Assembly: GCF_016863515.1 (NCBI RefSeq)
Contig: NZ_BOPA01000027.1
Coordinates: 62,001 to 126,000 of the forward strand
Reading direction: 5' to 3'
DNA length: 64,000 nucleotides
Source: Micromonospora gifhornensis
Lineage (GTDB): Bacteria; Actinomycetota; Actinomycetes; Mycobacteriales; Micromonosporaceae
Positions within the stretch are counted from its first letter, which is position 1. Each line of letters starts with the position of its first letter. The notes under the pieces are model-generated. The model had not been told where the DNA came from. It was given only the letters and a program-made list of their open reading frames with translations, and ran no database searches. The translations under genes and the position numbers were made by a program. Below are positions 52,056 through 60,329 of this stretch, piece after piece.

Positions 52056-52772
52056 TCACGCGTACGGACTTCGCACCTGCTCGAAGTGGAACTCGCGGAT
52101 GAAGCAGTCTCGTGGTTGACCGACCGCGAAGAGCACGCAGTCGATGACCGACCGCGCGGTGAGGTCGCTGTCCGCCTGCCGCGGCCCGTCCTGGACGAAG
52201 TCCGGTGGAAACAGGGAGATCACTCGGATCCCTTCCGGCCGGAGCCGGTACGACAGGATCTCAGCGAGCCCGGCATGGGCGTGCTTGGCCGCGTAGAACG
52301 CGGGATGGGCGCCTGAACGGCGGTGCCCCACCTCGCCGCACGCGGAGATCATGTTGACGACGTCGGGCCGCGACGATGCGCGTAGCAGCGGCAACAGATG
52401 CTTGGTCAGTAGCACGGTGCCGGTCCCGCCCGCAGCCATCACGCTTTCGATCGCATCGTCGGAACCGTCTGTCAGGTCCTGACCTTCGAGGTATGCGGCA
52501 CCATTGTTGATCAGCACATCGAGGTGGCTCGTCCGGTCGGCCACGGCCGCGGCGAACACGCGCACGGAGTTCGGTACGGCGAGGTCGCAGCGGAACGCGT
52601 GAGCCCGACCCGGCCCTCGCCGGCTGATCGCATCCGCAACCTGCTCGGCCGCCGCCAGGTCGCGGGCCGAGAGGAAGACCTGTGCGCCGCGTTCGGCGAA
52701 CGCTTCGGCCAGGAGTCGCCCCGTGCCCCGTGCCGCACCGGTGATGACGACACGCACACCATCAAGATCCAC
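52056..52772 (-). CDS. SDR-family oxidoreductase
   Basis: A 238-residue classical short-chain dehydrogenase/reductase. Cofactor loop ITGAARGTGRLLAEAF (TGxxxGxG, ~10-25), DVLINNGAAYL (NNAG-like), catalytic Ser region NMISACGEVG and active-site FYAAKHAHAGLAEIL (YxxxK). The Ser position reads MISACG, consistent with the family SS/SA variation. Start is GTG 52772. Substrate unknown. Confidence 0.9.
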   Translation of the reverse strand: MDLDGVRVVITGAARGTGRLLAEAFAERGAQVFLSARDLAAAEQVADAISRRGPGRAHAFRCDLAVPNSVRVFAAAVADRTSHLDVLINNGAAYLEGQDLTDGSDDAIESVMAAGGTGTVLLTKHLLPLLRASSRPDVVNMISACGEVGHRRSGAHPAFYAAKHAHAGLAEILSYRLRPEGIRVISLFPPDFVQDGPRQADSDLTARSVIDCVLFAVGQPRDCFIREFHFEQVRSPYA

Positions 52773-52806
52773 GGCAGGCAGTGAAGCACCTCAACTCTGG
52801 TTGAGG

Positions 52807-53556
52807 TCAACCCATCTGTGATCTCAGTACGTCGAACTCGCAGCCTGGCGAGGAGGGGTCGAAGCCGTGTTCGGTCAGCCAGCGGGATGCCAGCAAGCTG
52901 CGTAGCGACCACCAGGCGCGGATCACGTCCCGGTCGACGTCGGTGCCGTAACCGGCGAGGAGGTCGCCGAGACGTTCCTCGTGCCCGAGAGTCAGGATGG
53001 CCAGGTCGAACAGCGGATCGCCAGGTGCCGCCTCGGACCAGTCGATCACCCCGGTGACCTCGTCGCCGTCGGTGAAGATATGGGTGATCTGCAGATCACC
53101 GTGCATGAACACTGGCGTCCACGGCCGAATCGCGGCCTGGGCTATCTCGCGGTTGCGGTCGACCAGGCCGGCAGGCAGGACGCCGTTGTCGACGAGCCAG
53201 GCGCATTCGCGCTCGAGTTCCGCGTCCAACCCGACGAGCTTCTTACCGACCCACGGCGGCGGTGGCGCGTCGTGCAGCTTCCGGATCGCAGCACCCGCCG
53301 CGGCCCAAGCCGCCGGTGACGCGGGTGACGGCTCACCGAGACGGCCGAGTGCCTGGCCAGGGAGGGCGGCGATCGCGAGGACGGGCGGCTTGCGCCACAG
53401 GACCTCGGGAGTCGGGACGGGTGCCAGCCGCATCGCCTCGACATCGACATCGATGCGCGCCTGATCGCTGTCGACCTTCAGGAACACGTCGCCGACGCGC
53501 AGGGTCACGCGCTCGTTGTGGGCGACGACGACCGCAACCTCTTCCACACCGGCCAT
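52807..53556 (-). CDS. Aminoglycoside phosphotransferase (APH)-like kinase
   Basis: A 249-residue protein kinase-like-fold small-molecule kinase. The Brenner motif is FMHGDLQITHIFTDGDEVTG, with catalytic Asp, and the metal-binding DWSEAAPGDPLFDLAIL follows. The N-lobe Lys is in DVFLKVDSDQA. Family members phosphorylate aminoglycosides, choline, homoserine or sugars; resistance cannot be inferred from this alone. It lies 34 bases upstream of the SDR start on the same strand, so the two may be co-transcribed. Confidence 0.88.
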   Translation of the reverse strand: MAGVEEVAVVVAHNERVTLRVGDVFLKVDSDQARIDVDVEAMRLAPVPTPEVLWRKPPVLAIAALPGQALGRLGEPSPASPAAWAAAGAAIRKLHDAPPPPWVGKKLVGLDAELERECAWLVDNGVLPAGLVDRNREIAQAAIRPWTPVFMHGDLQITHIFTDGDEVTGVIDWSEAAPGDPLFDLAILTLGHEERLGDLLAGYGTDVDRDVIRAWWSLRSLLASRWLTEHGFDPSSPGCEFDVLRSQMG

Positions 53557-53743
53557 TATCGAAGGCTGGCTGTCGACGCCGCCACGGATTGTCTGCGTGC
53601 GTTACGGCGCCACAAGCAAGCGCCCTGGCCGACTCGTCCCACACCGGCACGACCATCCGCTGGACGTCGCCGTCGAGGCTCCGCGCCGCCTTGCCGTTCC
53701 TCTTGGAAGAGGCTTCAGGTGCGCGCGGGGTGTAGGCGGCTCC

Positions 53744-54067
53744 TCAGGCGACCGGGAGGTCGATTCGTCGTCCGGTTCCGTCCGGAGCCCCGTCATCGGT
53801 GACGATGGCGAACGCGCCCGCCGGCACGCCGTCGAGAGTTGCCACCCGTGATGCGGCGGCCAGCAGGCTGGCCTCGCTCGCTGCGGTGATGAAGAAGACG
53901 TACACGTCGCCGAGTTCCTCGCCGTCGTCGTACACCTCGATCGTGCCTTCGTCTTCCACGTCGACCAGGAAGTCCTCGACCTGGTCGATCCAGGGAAACG
54001 CGTAGGCGTCCGGATCAAGACCCGGAGTTGGCACCAATGGGACGTGGATCTCGACGATGCTGGCCAT
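53744..54067 (-). CDS. Small hypothetical protein (107 aa)
   Basis: An acidic 107-residue cytoplasmic protein beginning MASIVEIHVPLVPTPGLDPD, with alternating strands and helices (FLVDVEDEGTIEVYDDGEEL, DVYVFFITAASEASLLAAA), a ferredoxin-like small fold pattern. I do not recognise the family. Start ATG 54067 has GAGAGAT upstream; an upstream in-frame start is possible but adds Arg-rich, non-conserved-looking sequence. The ~190 bases downstream towards the APH-like gene hold nothing recognised. Confidence 0.75.
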   Translation of the reverse strand: MASIVEIHVPLVPTPGLDPDAYAFPWIDQVEDFLVDVEDEGTIEVYDDGEELGDVYVFFITAASEASLLAAASRVATLDGVPAGAFAIVTDDGAPDGTGRRIDLPVA

Positions 54068-54161
54068 GTCGACATGATCTCTCACGCGGAGGTGGGCGGC
54101 TCGCGTGCGTAGTCTGCGGCAGCGCCGGTAGCCCTCATGTCGCGGCGCGCGTCCGGACGGT

Positions 54162-55010
54162 GTGATGGGCTGCGAGAGTGTTCGGGTGTACGACCCGACC
54201 CAGTTCAAGGGCACCGCGCGGTACTACCGGCAGGGGCGGCCGCCCTACTCCGCTCAGCTGGGCGAGGTGCTGGCAGGTGAGCTGGGGCTCGACGGTAGCG
54301 GCCAACTGCTGGATGTCGGGAGCGGCCCGGGCACGGTGGGGCTGCAACTCGCGTCGCTGTTCGCGCACGTGACGCTGCTGGAGCCGGACCTGGACATGCT
54401 CGCCGAGGCCCGCACCTACGCTGCGGCAGAGAGGGTGGCAGGGGTCGACTTCGTCCGGGCCACCGCTGAGGACCTTCCCCACCTGGCGCTGCCGCCGATG
54501 CGGACGGTGACGTTCGGGCAGTCGTTTCATCGCACCGACCGCGTCCGTGTCGCCGAAGCCGTCTGGCATGCATTGGAACCGGGTGGGGCGATCGTGCTCA
54601 TCGGTCACGACCCGACCCGGCCGGCCCCGCGGCAGCTGCCGGACACGCCACCCGTTCCGCATGACGACGTCGATCGGCTCATCAGCGCCTACCTCGGGCC
54701 GCAGCGACGCTCGGGTGCCCGACCAGCAACGTTCTACCAGGCGGAGCGCTTCGAGCAGACGCTTGCCCGCACTCGCTTCGGAAGGCCGCGCGTGGTCTAC
54801 GCGCCGGGACGGCCCGACATCGTCCGTGATGTCGACGGCGTCATCGCCGGCTACCTGTCGATGTCCTTCGCTGCGCCTCACCTGTTCGGGTCCAGGCTGA
54901 ACGCGTTCATCGCAGAGCTTCGGGTCCTGCTGGAGCAGGCATCGCCGGCGAGCGGTCTGTTCTGGGACTGGCCCGGTGACACAGAAATCCTGATCGCCGA
55001 ACGACGGTGA
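54162..55010 (+). CDS. Class I SAM-dependent methyltransferase
   Basis: A 282-residue methyltransferase. Motif I LLDVGSGPGTVGLQLASLF (~49-67), followed by TLLEPDLDMLAEAR (motif II) and the VTFGQSFHRTDRVRVAEAV segment where the catalytic FH pair of Methyltransf_11-type proteins lies. PTQFKGTARYYRQGRPPYS at the N-terminus is typical of this subgroup. Start GTG 54162 or ATG 54165; no strong ribosome binding site. Substrate unknown. Confidence 0.88.
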   Translation: MMGCESVRVYDPTQFKGTARYYRQGRPPYSAQLGEVLAGELGLDGSGQLLDVGSGPGTVGLQLASLFAHVTLLEPDLDMLAEARTYAAAERVAGVDFVRATAEDLPHLALPPMRTVTFGQSFHRTDRVRVAEAVWHALEPGGAIVLIGHDPTRPAPRQLPDTPPVPHDDVDRLISAYLGPQRRSGARPATFYQAERFEQTLARTRFGRPRVVYAPGRPDIVRDVDGVIAGYLSMSFAAPHLFGSRLNAFIAELRVLLEQASPASGLFWDWPGDTEILIAERR

Positions 55011-55213
55011 CGTCCTCCAACGGCACACGAAGTACATGCGGTTGACTCCAGGAAGGCGGTCCGACAGCCTGCGCGCCGCGGCGACGGTCGGTCGACGGCA
55101 ACCCGACGCCCTGCCCATTGCGGCGGTTCAGCACAGCAACGCGGCGCCAGTCTCCGTCCGCACCAGGCCGGTGCCCCTCACCACCGCTACGCGGAAGCCA
55201 CGGACGCGTGTGT

Positions 55214-55927
55214 TCAGTGTGGTCGTTGGGCGAGGATGAGCCGGCAGCGCGGGTTGCCGTCGCGGCGCTGTCCCAGGGCGGTCAGCGCGACGGTGGTGAC
55301 GGTGAAGCCGGCCGCTGTCAGGTCGTCGCGAACTGCGGGCAGCGGGTTGGTCCGGTAGTACATGACGAACGGGGGTCGCCACACGGTGTTGCGTACCCGC
55401 ATGGCCAGGTCGAAGCCGAGCGCGGCCCAGTGCGCGGTCGAGGTCAGCGGCGGCGGTGCACCGATCGGGAGGGCGAAGATCCCGCCGGGCCGCAGCGCGC
55501 GGTAGACGCCCGCGAAGAGGGCGGGTCGCTCGGTGGGCAGGAAGTGCCCGAGCGCTCCGAAGCTGACGGCCAGGTTGAAGCCTCCGGTGAACGGCAGGGC
55601 GCGGGCATCAGCCTGAACCCACGTGGCGTCCGGGTGGGTGCTGCGTGCCTGGGCGAGCATGCCGGCGCTGAAGTCCACGCCCGTGATGCCTGCGCGGCAC
55701 ACGGACCTGAGCACCGCCATGCCCGCTCCGGTGCCGCAGCACACGTCCAGGCCTTGGTCGAACGGCCCGAGTTCGGACAACGCGTCGGCGGTCGCGCGGA
55801 GATAGCTGTCCGGCGTACGAAAAGGTGTGTGGTCGAACTTCGGGGCCAGCAGGTCATAGCCGCGCTCGACCGAGGAGAACGCCTGGACGCAGAGTTCCCG
55901 CAGAGACGGACCCTGAGGCGAGAACAC
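55214..55927 (-). CDS. Class I SAM-dependent methyltransferase
   Basis: A 237-residue methyltransferase with motif I GLDVCCGTGAGMAVLRSV (~60-77), ITGVDFSAGMLAQAR (motif II) and VSFGALGHFLP. AFSSVERGYDLLAPKFDHTP at the N-terminus is common in the UbiE/CmoA-like group. Start is GTG 55927. It stands alone and is convergent with the preceding methyltransferase gene; they are not close paralogues. Confidence 0.88.
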   Translation of the reverse strand: MFSPQGPSLRELCVQAFSSVERGYDLLAPKFDHTPFRTPDSYLRATADALSELGPFDQGLDVCCGTGAGMAVLRSVCRAGITGVDFSAGMLAQARSTHPDATWVQADARALPFTGGFNLAVSFGALGHFLPTERPALFAGVYRALRPGGIFALPIGAPPPLTSTAHWAALGFDLAMRVRNTVWRPPFVMYYRTNPLPAVRDDLTAAGFTVTTVALTALGQRRDGNPRCRLILAQRPH

Positions 55928-56020
55928 CGGCCAAGGGTACCTGCCGAAGCCTCCTGTGGGGCGTCCTCCCGGTGATCACCGAGTGCTGGCCTCGGCCGTG
56001 GTCGGACCGCCCGTGGCTGA

Positions 56021-56914
56021 TCAGGCGCGGGTGCGCTGCCGCAGCCGAGTCGAGACGACCGCGACGGCCACCATGAGGACTGCGAGGACCAGGGACGGCA
56101 GGGCGTCAGGCCGGCGCAGCAGCTCCCCCGTTCCGGCGTTGCCCAGTTGATGCAGCGTGCCCAGCAAGAGGGTCGGGGCGACGGCGATAAGCAGTCGCTG
56201 GTCGGCCGTCGCCACCCACAGGAAGACGGCTACGCCGACGATCACCATGGCGATGGAGATGATCTGCGTACTCACAGGGGCGGGGCGGTAGCCTTCCACC
56301 GGGATCAGATGCAGCGCGACTATGACGGCGGTGACCAGAATTGCGTTGCCCCGGGGCGCAGGCGGCACGTCGGCCGGTCGCCGCAGGCCTGCGATGATCA
56401 ATGGCGCGGCGACGACCGGTGCCCACCACTGCGTTAGTCCGTTGAGGAACAGGTACGGAGAGATGACGGTCGGCACCACCGCTGCAGTCACCACCAGGAC
56501 GGCAGCAGTGCGGTCGTGGCCCACGACGAGCGCCACCAGCGCTGCGCTCACCATGACCAGGTGGATGCCCTGATCCCGCAGGACGCCGAGGGGGTCCAGG
56601 AATACGCCGAACTGGAACGTCCCGACGATGTCGTTCAGGCCGATGAGCACACCCAGTGCCAGCACCGCCATGGCGCCCAGGTGCAGCCCCTGCCAGAGCA
56701 GCACGGCGGTGGGCCGGGCCGCGGTGCTGCCGCCGTGCACCCGCAGGCCGCCCCGGATCAGTGAGGCCGCCTGCCGGATGCTGGGCCAGCGGCGGGTGGT
56801 CGGTTCGTCGCCGATCAACGTGTCGATCAGTTCGTCGGCACGCTCCCGGCGGTAGTCGGCCGGGTAGGCCCGCAGCAGCATGCGGTACCGCTTCTCCAGA
56901 ACATCAGAACTCAT
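56021..56914 (-). CDS. Integral membrane protein, partner of PadR regulator
   Basis: A 297-residue protein. The N-terminus (SSDVLEKRYRMLLRAYPADY, then RRERADELIDTLIGD) is a cytoplasmic segment common to actinobacterial membrane proteins encoded beside PadR regulators; about eight to nine membrane helices follow. No catalytic motif is evident. Its ATG overlaps the PadR stop (ATGA), so the two genes are one operon. Confidence 0.82.
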   Translation of the reverse strand: MSSDVLEKRYRMLLRAYPADYRRERADELIDTLIGDEPTTRRWPSIRQAASLIRGGLRVHGGSTAARPTAVLLWQGLHLGAMAVLALGVLIGLNDIVGTFQFGVFLDPLGVLRDQGIHLVMVSAALVALVVGHDRTAAVLVVTAAVVPTVISPYLFLNGLTQWWAPVVAAPLIIAGLRRPADVPPAPRGNAILVTAVIVALHLIPVEGYRPAPVSTQIISIAMVIVGVAVFLWVATADQRLLIAVAPTLLLGTLHQLGNAGTGELLRRPDALPSLVLAVLMVAVAVVSTRLRQRTRA

Positions 56915-57294
56915 GCTGGTCTGGTCCTCACGATAGAAGGTTGATCGGTGCTTCCCAGCGGGAAGCTCCGGTGCGGCAAACGATCCATGACCACCCGGGC
57001 GGCCCGGGCGAGCCGGTCGGCTTCCTCGGCGAGTACGCGGTAGCCCTCGTCGGTGAGCCGGTAGTAGCGACGGGCACGCCCGTTGACAATCTCCTCACCA
57101 TCGGCGGTGATGAGTCCCTCGCCGAGCAGCCGGTCAATCACCGAGTACAGCGAACCGGCAGCGAGTGTCACCCGCTCGTCGGACAGCTCGGTCACCCGCT
57201 TGATCACGGCATAGCCGTGGAGCGGGCCGCCGATCAGAGCCGCAAGGACGAAGTACGACGGTTCCCGCAGCGCGGGACGCGAAGTCGATCGCAT
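56911..57294 (-). CDS. PadR-family transcriptional regulator
   Basis: A 127-residue winged-helix repressor. The PadR signature is seen as EPSYFVLAALIGGPLHGYAV, LAAGSLYSVIDRLLGEGLI and RARRYYRLTDEGYRVLAEEA. Start ATG 57294 gives the normal family length; upstream codons belong to older unrelated sequence. An ATAC-N11-GTAT dyad lies immediately upstream and is probably its own operator. It is coupled to the membrane protein gene, the usual PadR arrangement. Confidence 0.9.
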   Translation of the reverse strand: MRSTSRPALREPSYFVLAALIGGPLHGYAVIKRVTELSDERVTLAAGSLYSVIDRLLGEGLITADGEEIVNGRARRYYRLTDEGYRVLAEEADRLARAARVVMDRLPHRSFPLGSTDQPSIVRTRPA

Positions 57295-57303
57295 GACTCG
57301 AAT

Positions 57304-57322
57304 ATACAAGCAACATGAGTAT
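57304..57322. promoter_or_regulatory. Candidate PadR operator (ATAC-N11-GTAT)
   Basis: Dyad with half-sites ATAC (57304-57307) and GTAT (57319-57322), ten bases upstream of the padR-type start. PadR-family sites are often ATAC/GTAT or ATGT/ACAT dyads, and autoregulation is typical. The segment is markedly AT-rich against its surroundings. Confidence 0.55.
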
Positions 57323-57344
57323 CTTGCCAAGGTGACCGTCCAGC

Positions 57345-57547
57345 ATGGTGGCGGCGGCGGCCTCCCCGGTGAGACCAAGTTCAGCGGCCTCGGTCGGGGT
57401 GAGCAGGCAGGCAAGGACATCCACGCCGATGTCACGCAGGGCGGTCATCTCGTCGTCGAGCCAGTCGTCGCCGCGCGGTCGCGGCATCGTGCTCAACTGG
57501 CCGGGTGGCGGCGTCGGAATGCGGTACAGGGTGGGAGTGAGTCGCAT
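57345..57547 (-). pseudogene. N-terminal remnant of a tyrosine-phosphatase-like protein
   Basis: From ATG 57547 the frame gives MRLTPTLYRIPTPPPGQLST, then PRPRGDDWLDDEMTALRDIG and VLACLLTPTEAAELGLTGEA. This matches the start of actinobacterial dual-specificity/tyrosine phosphatase family proteins (~160 residues). After about 67 codons the similarity ends and the frame runs into the promoter and coding region of the PadR gene. The catalytic HCxxGxxR part is absent. The break suggests that the PadR pair replaced the 3' end. Confidence 0.55.
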
Positions 57548-57711
57548 GTGGTGGCCTGACTGTGTTCGGAAGGGCGGGGTCGTTTGTCAGGGTCGGCCCA
57601 CCGGCGTAGGACGAGGTTTCCGAGGGCGAACGTAAGGAACAGAGCCCCGAGGATGCCGAGCGGGACCTGCGGTGATGCGTCTGTGGAGTTGCTCAGGTCG
57701 GCGGAAAGCAC
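57493..57711 (-). CDS. Possible small single-TM protein (72 aa)
   Basis: A 72-residue frame from GTG 57711 with one clear membrane helix, VPLGILGALFLTFALGNLVL, followed by a basic RRWADPDKRPRP. It overlaps the 5' end of the phosphatase remnant by 55 bases, as upstream operon members often do. I do not recognise a family, and no strong ribosome binding site was seen. Confidence 0.35.
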   Translation of the reverse strand: MLSADLSNSTDASPQVPLGILGALFLTFALGNLVLRRWADPDKRPRPSEHSQATTCDSLPPCTAFRRRHPAS

Positions 57712-57764
57712 AGAACGACGCTGACACGGCTTCGGATCCGTGTAAACGTTTAGGTGCTTGCAGG

Positions 57765-58651
57765 TCAGTCGTCGTCCTCGTCGTTGTCGGTGGGGAACAG
57801 CAGCATGTCGGCGACAAAGCAGGTCACGTGTCCGGCAGTGTCATAGCCGATCCAGGTCGGGTAGCTGCCGTCGCCCCAGCCGCTGGACCATGCGACCATC
57901 GCTCCAGAGTCGATCGTGCGGTGCCGGGGGTCGACCAGGCCGTCGAGGGTCAGCCAGACGTCCTGCATCCGTTCGCTGGCGTCCGCGTCGACGAAGCAGG
58001 CCATGCCGGCGTCCACGCCGAATCCGAAGTACTGCCGATGGCCCAGATCGATCGGGTTCTGGCCATCGCGCAGGGCTTGAGGGGGCGCGGCGCTCGCCAC
58101 GGCGCACGGGCCTCCACGCGCACCGGCAACTCGTGCTGGACGGCGTCGACGATCTCGCGGGATGTCTCTCCGGCGAGGCGTAACAGCTCGTCCCATCGGC
58201 CGAAGGCCGGGATGGGTAGCCGCGGCGGTCGCTGCTGCGAGGTTGAGTCCCGCCTGGTGCCTCGGTCACCGTGCGGTTCCACGATGTCGGTACGCGTTCC
58301 GGAAACGGTGTACGTGGTGGTCATCCTGGCCGCGACGTGCGGATATTCGTGCTTGCCTACGTCGGCCGGGCCATCCCAGGTGCGGACTTCGCGCAGGAAC
58401 AGATCGCCCTCGCCGGTGCCGCGCAGCAGGTGCCGAGACAGGGTTCTCTCCGCGGCGTCGAATCGAGTTATCCGGCAGTACCCGTCGCTCCAGGACAGGT
58501 CCATCACCGCATGCAGCCGACCGTGGAGCAACAGCACGACGGTGTACGGCTCGGCCGCCGCGTCGCGTGCTTTCGCAGCGCTCGACGTCAACGGATTGAC
58601 GACACCAGCGTCCCATCCGTCGCAGTAGACAGCCTCCAGCCTGGCTCGCAC
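57765..58651 (-). pseudogene. DUF4241-type protein gene, frameshifted
   Basis: Two overlapping minus-strand frames encode successive parts of one protein. The 5' part (from 58651) begins MRARLEAVYCDGWDAGVVNP and runs through VVLLLHGRLHAVMDLSW. The 3' part (ending 57765) carries the DUF4241 C-terminus: QYFGFGVDAGMACFVDADAS and SSGWGDGSYPTWIGYDTAGH. The frames switch between about 58080 and 58115, near a run of five G at 58081-58085. A one- or two-base indel would restore about 295 codons. It is either a recent pseudogene or a sequencing error. DUF4241 function is unknown. Confidence 0.65.
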
Positions 58652-58883
58652 GGAGGTGACCCTACCTCCGCGTCTTCTCCTTCAAGACCGGGTGTGCACA
58701 CCTGGCTTGGTTCGGCTGATCCGTACCTCACCGGGCTGAGGTCGGCGGGAAGGTTGCTCACCTGGCACGGGGATGCATCCGCACCTGCCCGGTCGTGTGG
58801 CGGCACACGTCGCTGATGGGATGGCGTGGCCACCGGTTCGGCGACAGCGTGCCGGCACGCCAGCGGTGTGTCACGATGCTGCC

Positions 58884-59393
58884 GTGGTGAACATCGAGGT
58901 TGTGATGGGTGACATCACGCGGGAGGACGTGGACGCCATCGTCACGGCGTCCAACGAGTCGCTGCTCGGCGGTGGTGGTGTCGACGGTGCGATCCACCGG
59001 GCTGCCGGGCCTCGCCTGGCCCGGGCCGGGGGTGCGATCGGCCCCTGCGAGCCGGACGACGCGATGGCTACCCCGGCCTTCGACCTCGACCCGCCGGTGC
59101 GGCACATCATCCACGCGGTCGGGCCGATCTGGGAGGGCGGCGGCCACGGTGAGGCGGACGTCCTGGCCTCCTGCTACCGCAGGAGCCTGCAGGTCGCCGA
59201 CGAACTCGGCGCCCGCAGCGTCGCCTTCCCGGCAATCGCCACCGGCGTGTACGGCTTCCCTGCCGACCAGGCAGCCCGCATCGCCGTAGCAACGATCAGG
59301 TCAACGGCGACAAACGTCCAACGGGTACGACTCGTCGCGTTCGACGAAGACGCCCGCGAGCATCTGCAAGCCGCGCTGACGGCCACGGGTTGA
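58884..59393 (+). CDS. Macrodomain protein (ADP-ribose binding/hydrolysing)
   Basis: A 169-residue single-macrodomain protein of the YmdB/MacroD-like group. The ADP-ribose site is seen as VVMGDITREDVDAIVTASNE, SLLGGGGVDGAIHRAAGP and IATGVYGFPADQAARIA. Family members remove mono-ADP-ribose or O-acetyl-ADP-ribose acetyl groups. The usual VNAAN is VTASN here, which keeps the key Asn. Start GTG 58884 or 58887; no good ribosome binding site. The ~230 bases upstream hold no recognised gene. Confidence 0.9.
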   Translation: MVNIEVVMGDITREDVDAIVTASNESLLGGGGVDGAIHRAAGPRLARAGGAIGPCEPDDAMATPAFDLDPPVRHIIHAVGPIWEGGGHGEADVLASCYRRSLQVADELGARSVAFPAIATGVYGFPADQAARIAVATIRSTATNVQRVRLVAFDEDAREHLQAALTATG

Positions 59394-59492
59394 TCCGTCC
59401 GGCACTGCGGCCGGCGGCGTGACAAGCGCGGTGCTGCGAAAGGCCCGCGTAGCCTGCGATCTGGTGCGGGGTTCATTCAGGTGCCGATCCTC

Positions 59493-60179
59493 TTACCGGT
59501 CGCCGCGTCCTGAGGCGATCGTGATCGCCTCGATCACCCGCCGGGCCGCCGCCGGATCATCGACGAAGCTGGCGGCGGCTTCGAGGTCGACCGGCGGCCC
59601 ACCGGCAAGGCTCGCGGCCAACGCGATCATCTGCCGGTCGCGGTCCGGCACATCGGCAGTCGCGGCGAAGCGAACCACTGCCTCCCAATCGCGGACCTGC
59701 CCCATCTCCACGGTGCCATCCGCGCCCCACAGCAGACTGAGGCGCTCCACGAGGTCAGCGAAGCCGGGCTGATCCGGGACTGCGGTGAAGGTCAGCAGGT
59801 GCACGGCGGCCCGCCGACCGGGTGGGGCACCGGTGGCGATGTCGGTGTCCAGGAGACGCCGAATCACGTCACCGGTCAACTCGGAGGGGAGGTCCGGCCG
59901 GGGACTGCGATGCAGCGGCGGCGCGGTCTCGGGGTCGGCCAGCAACTCCGCCACCCTTAGGCACTCTCCACACGGCGGCAAGGCGGCGATGTCCACGTGC
60001 GTGTCAGTGCGATACGCGTCGTAAGGAACGTCGATCGCCGCCTGGTCATCGCCTCGGACCGGACGCTGCGGGGCCGAACACAGCGTGTAACCCGTCATGC
60101 CGTCGTCGCCGCCGCCCACCGGGTGGAGGTCCACGGACAGGTGCCGGAACGTGCCGTCCGTACACGGTTCAGGTGTCAT
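59493..60179 (-). CDS. Hypothetical protein (228 aa)
   Basis: An acidic 228-residue cytoplasmic protein. The N-terminus has MTPEPCTDGTFRHLSVDLHP and a pair of cysteines in ALPPCGECLRVAELLADPE that could bind metal with others nearby (TLCSAP). The C-terminal half is helical (ALAASLAGGPPVDLEAAASF). I do not recognise the family. Start ATG 60179 is fixed by GAGGAGG upstream. Stand-alone, divergent from the VanZ-like gene. Confidence 0.78.
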   Translation of the reverse strand: MTPEPCTDGTFRHLSVDLHPVGGGDDGMTGYTLCSAPQRPVRGDDQAAIDVPYDAYRTDTHVDIAALPPCGECLRVAELLADPETAPPLHRSPRPDLPSELTGDVIRRLLDTDIATGAPPGRRAAVHLLTFTAVPDQPGFADLVERLSLLWGADGTVEMGQVRDWEAVVRFAATADVPDRDRQMIALAASLAGGPPVDLEAAASFVDDPAAARRVIEAITIASGRGDR

Positions 60180-60329
60180 CGGGTCCTCCTCGCCACCGGA
60201 CACGACCCGGCAGCCCGTGACAGCGAAGTCTATCCATGTCCGGCAAGGAGGTTCCGCCCCACGGCATCCGACCCGCTGGCATCTCGTCAAGAGTCAGCCG
60301 GATCCCGGCCCGGACTACGATGCCCCACG

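Noticed and set aside
52807-53556. APH-like kinase as an aminoglycoside resistance gene
   Set aside because: The Brenner motif is shared by many small-molecule kinases. There is no resistance context and similarity to a known resistance enzyme cannot be judged here.
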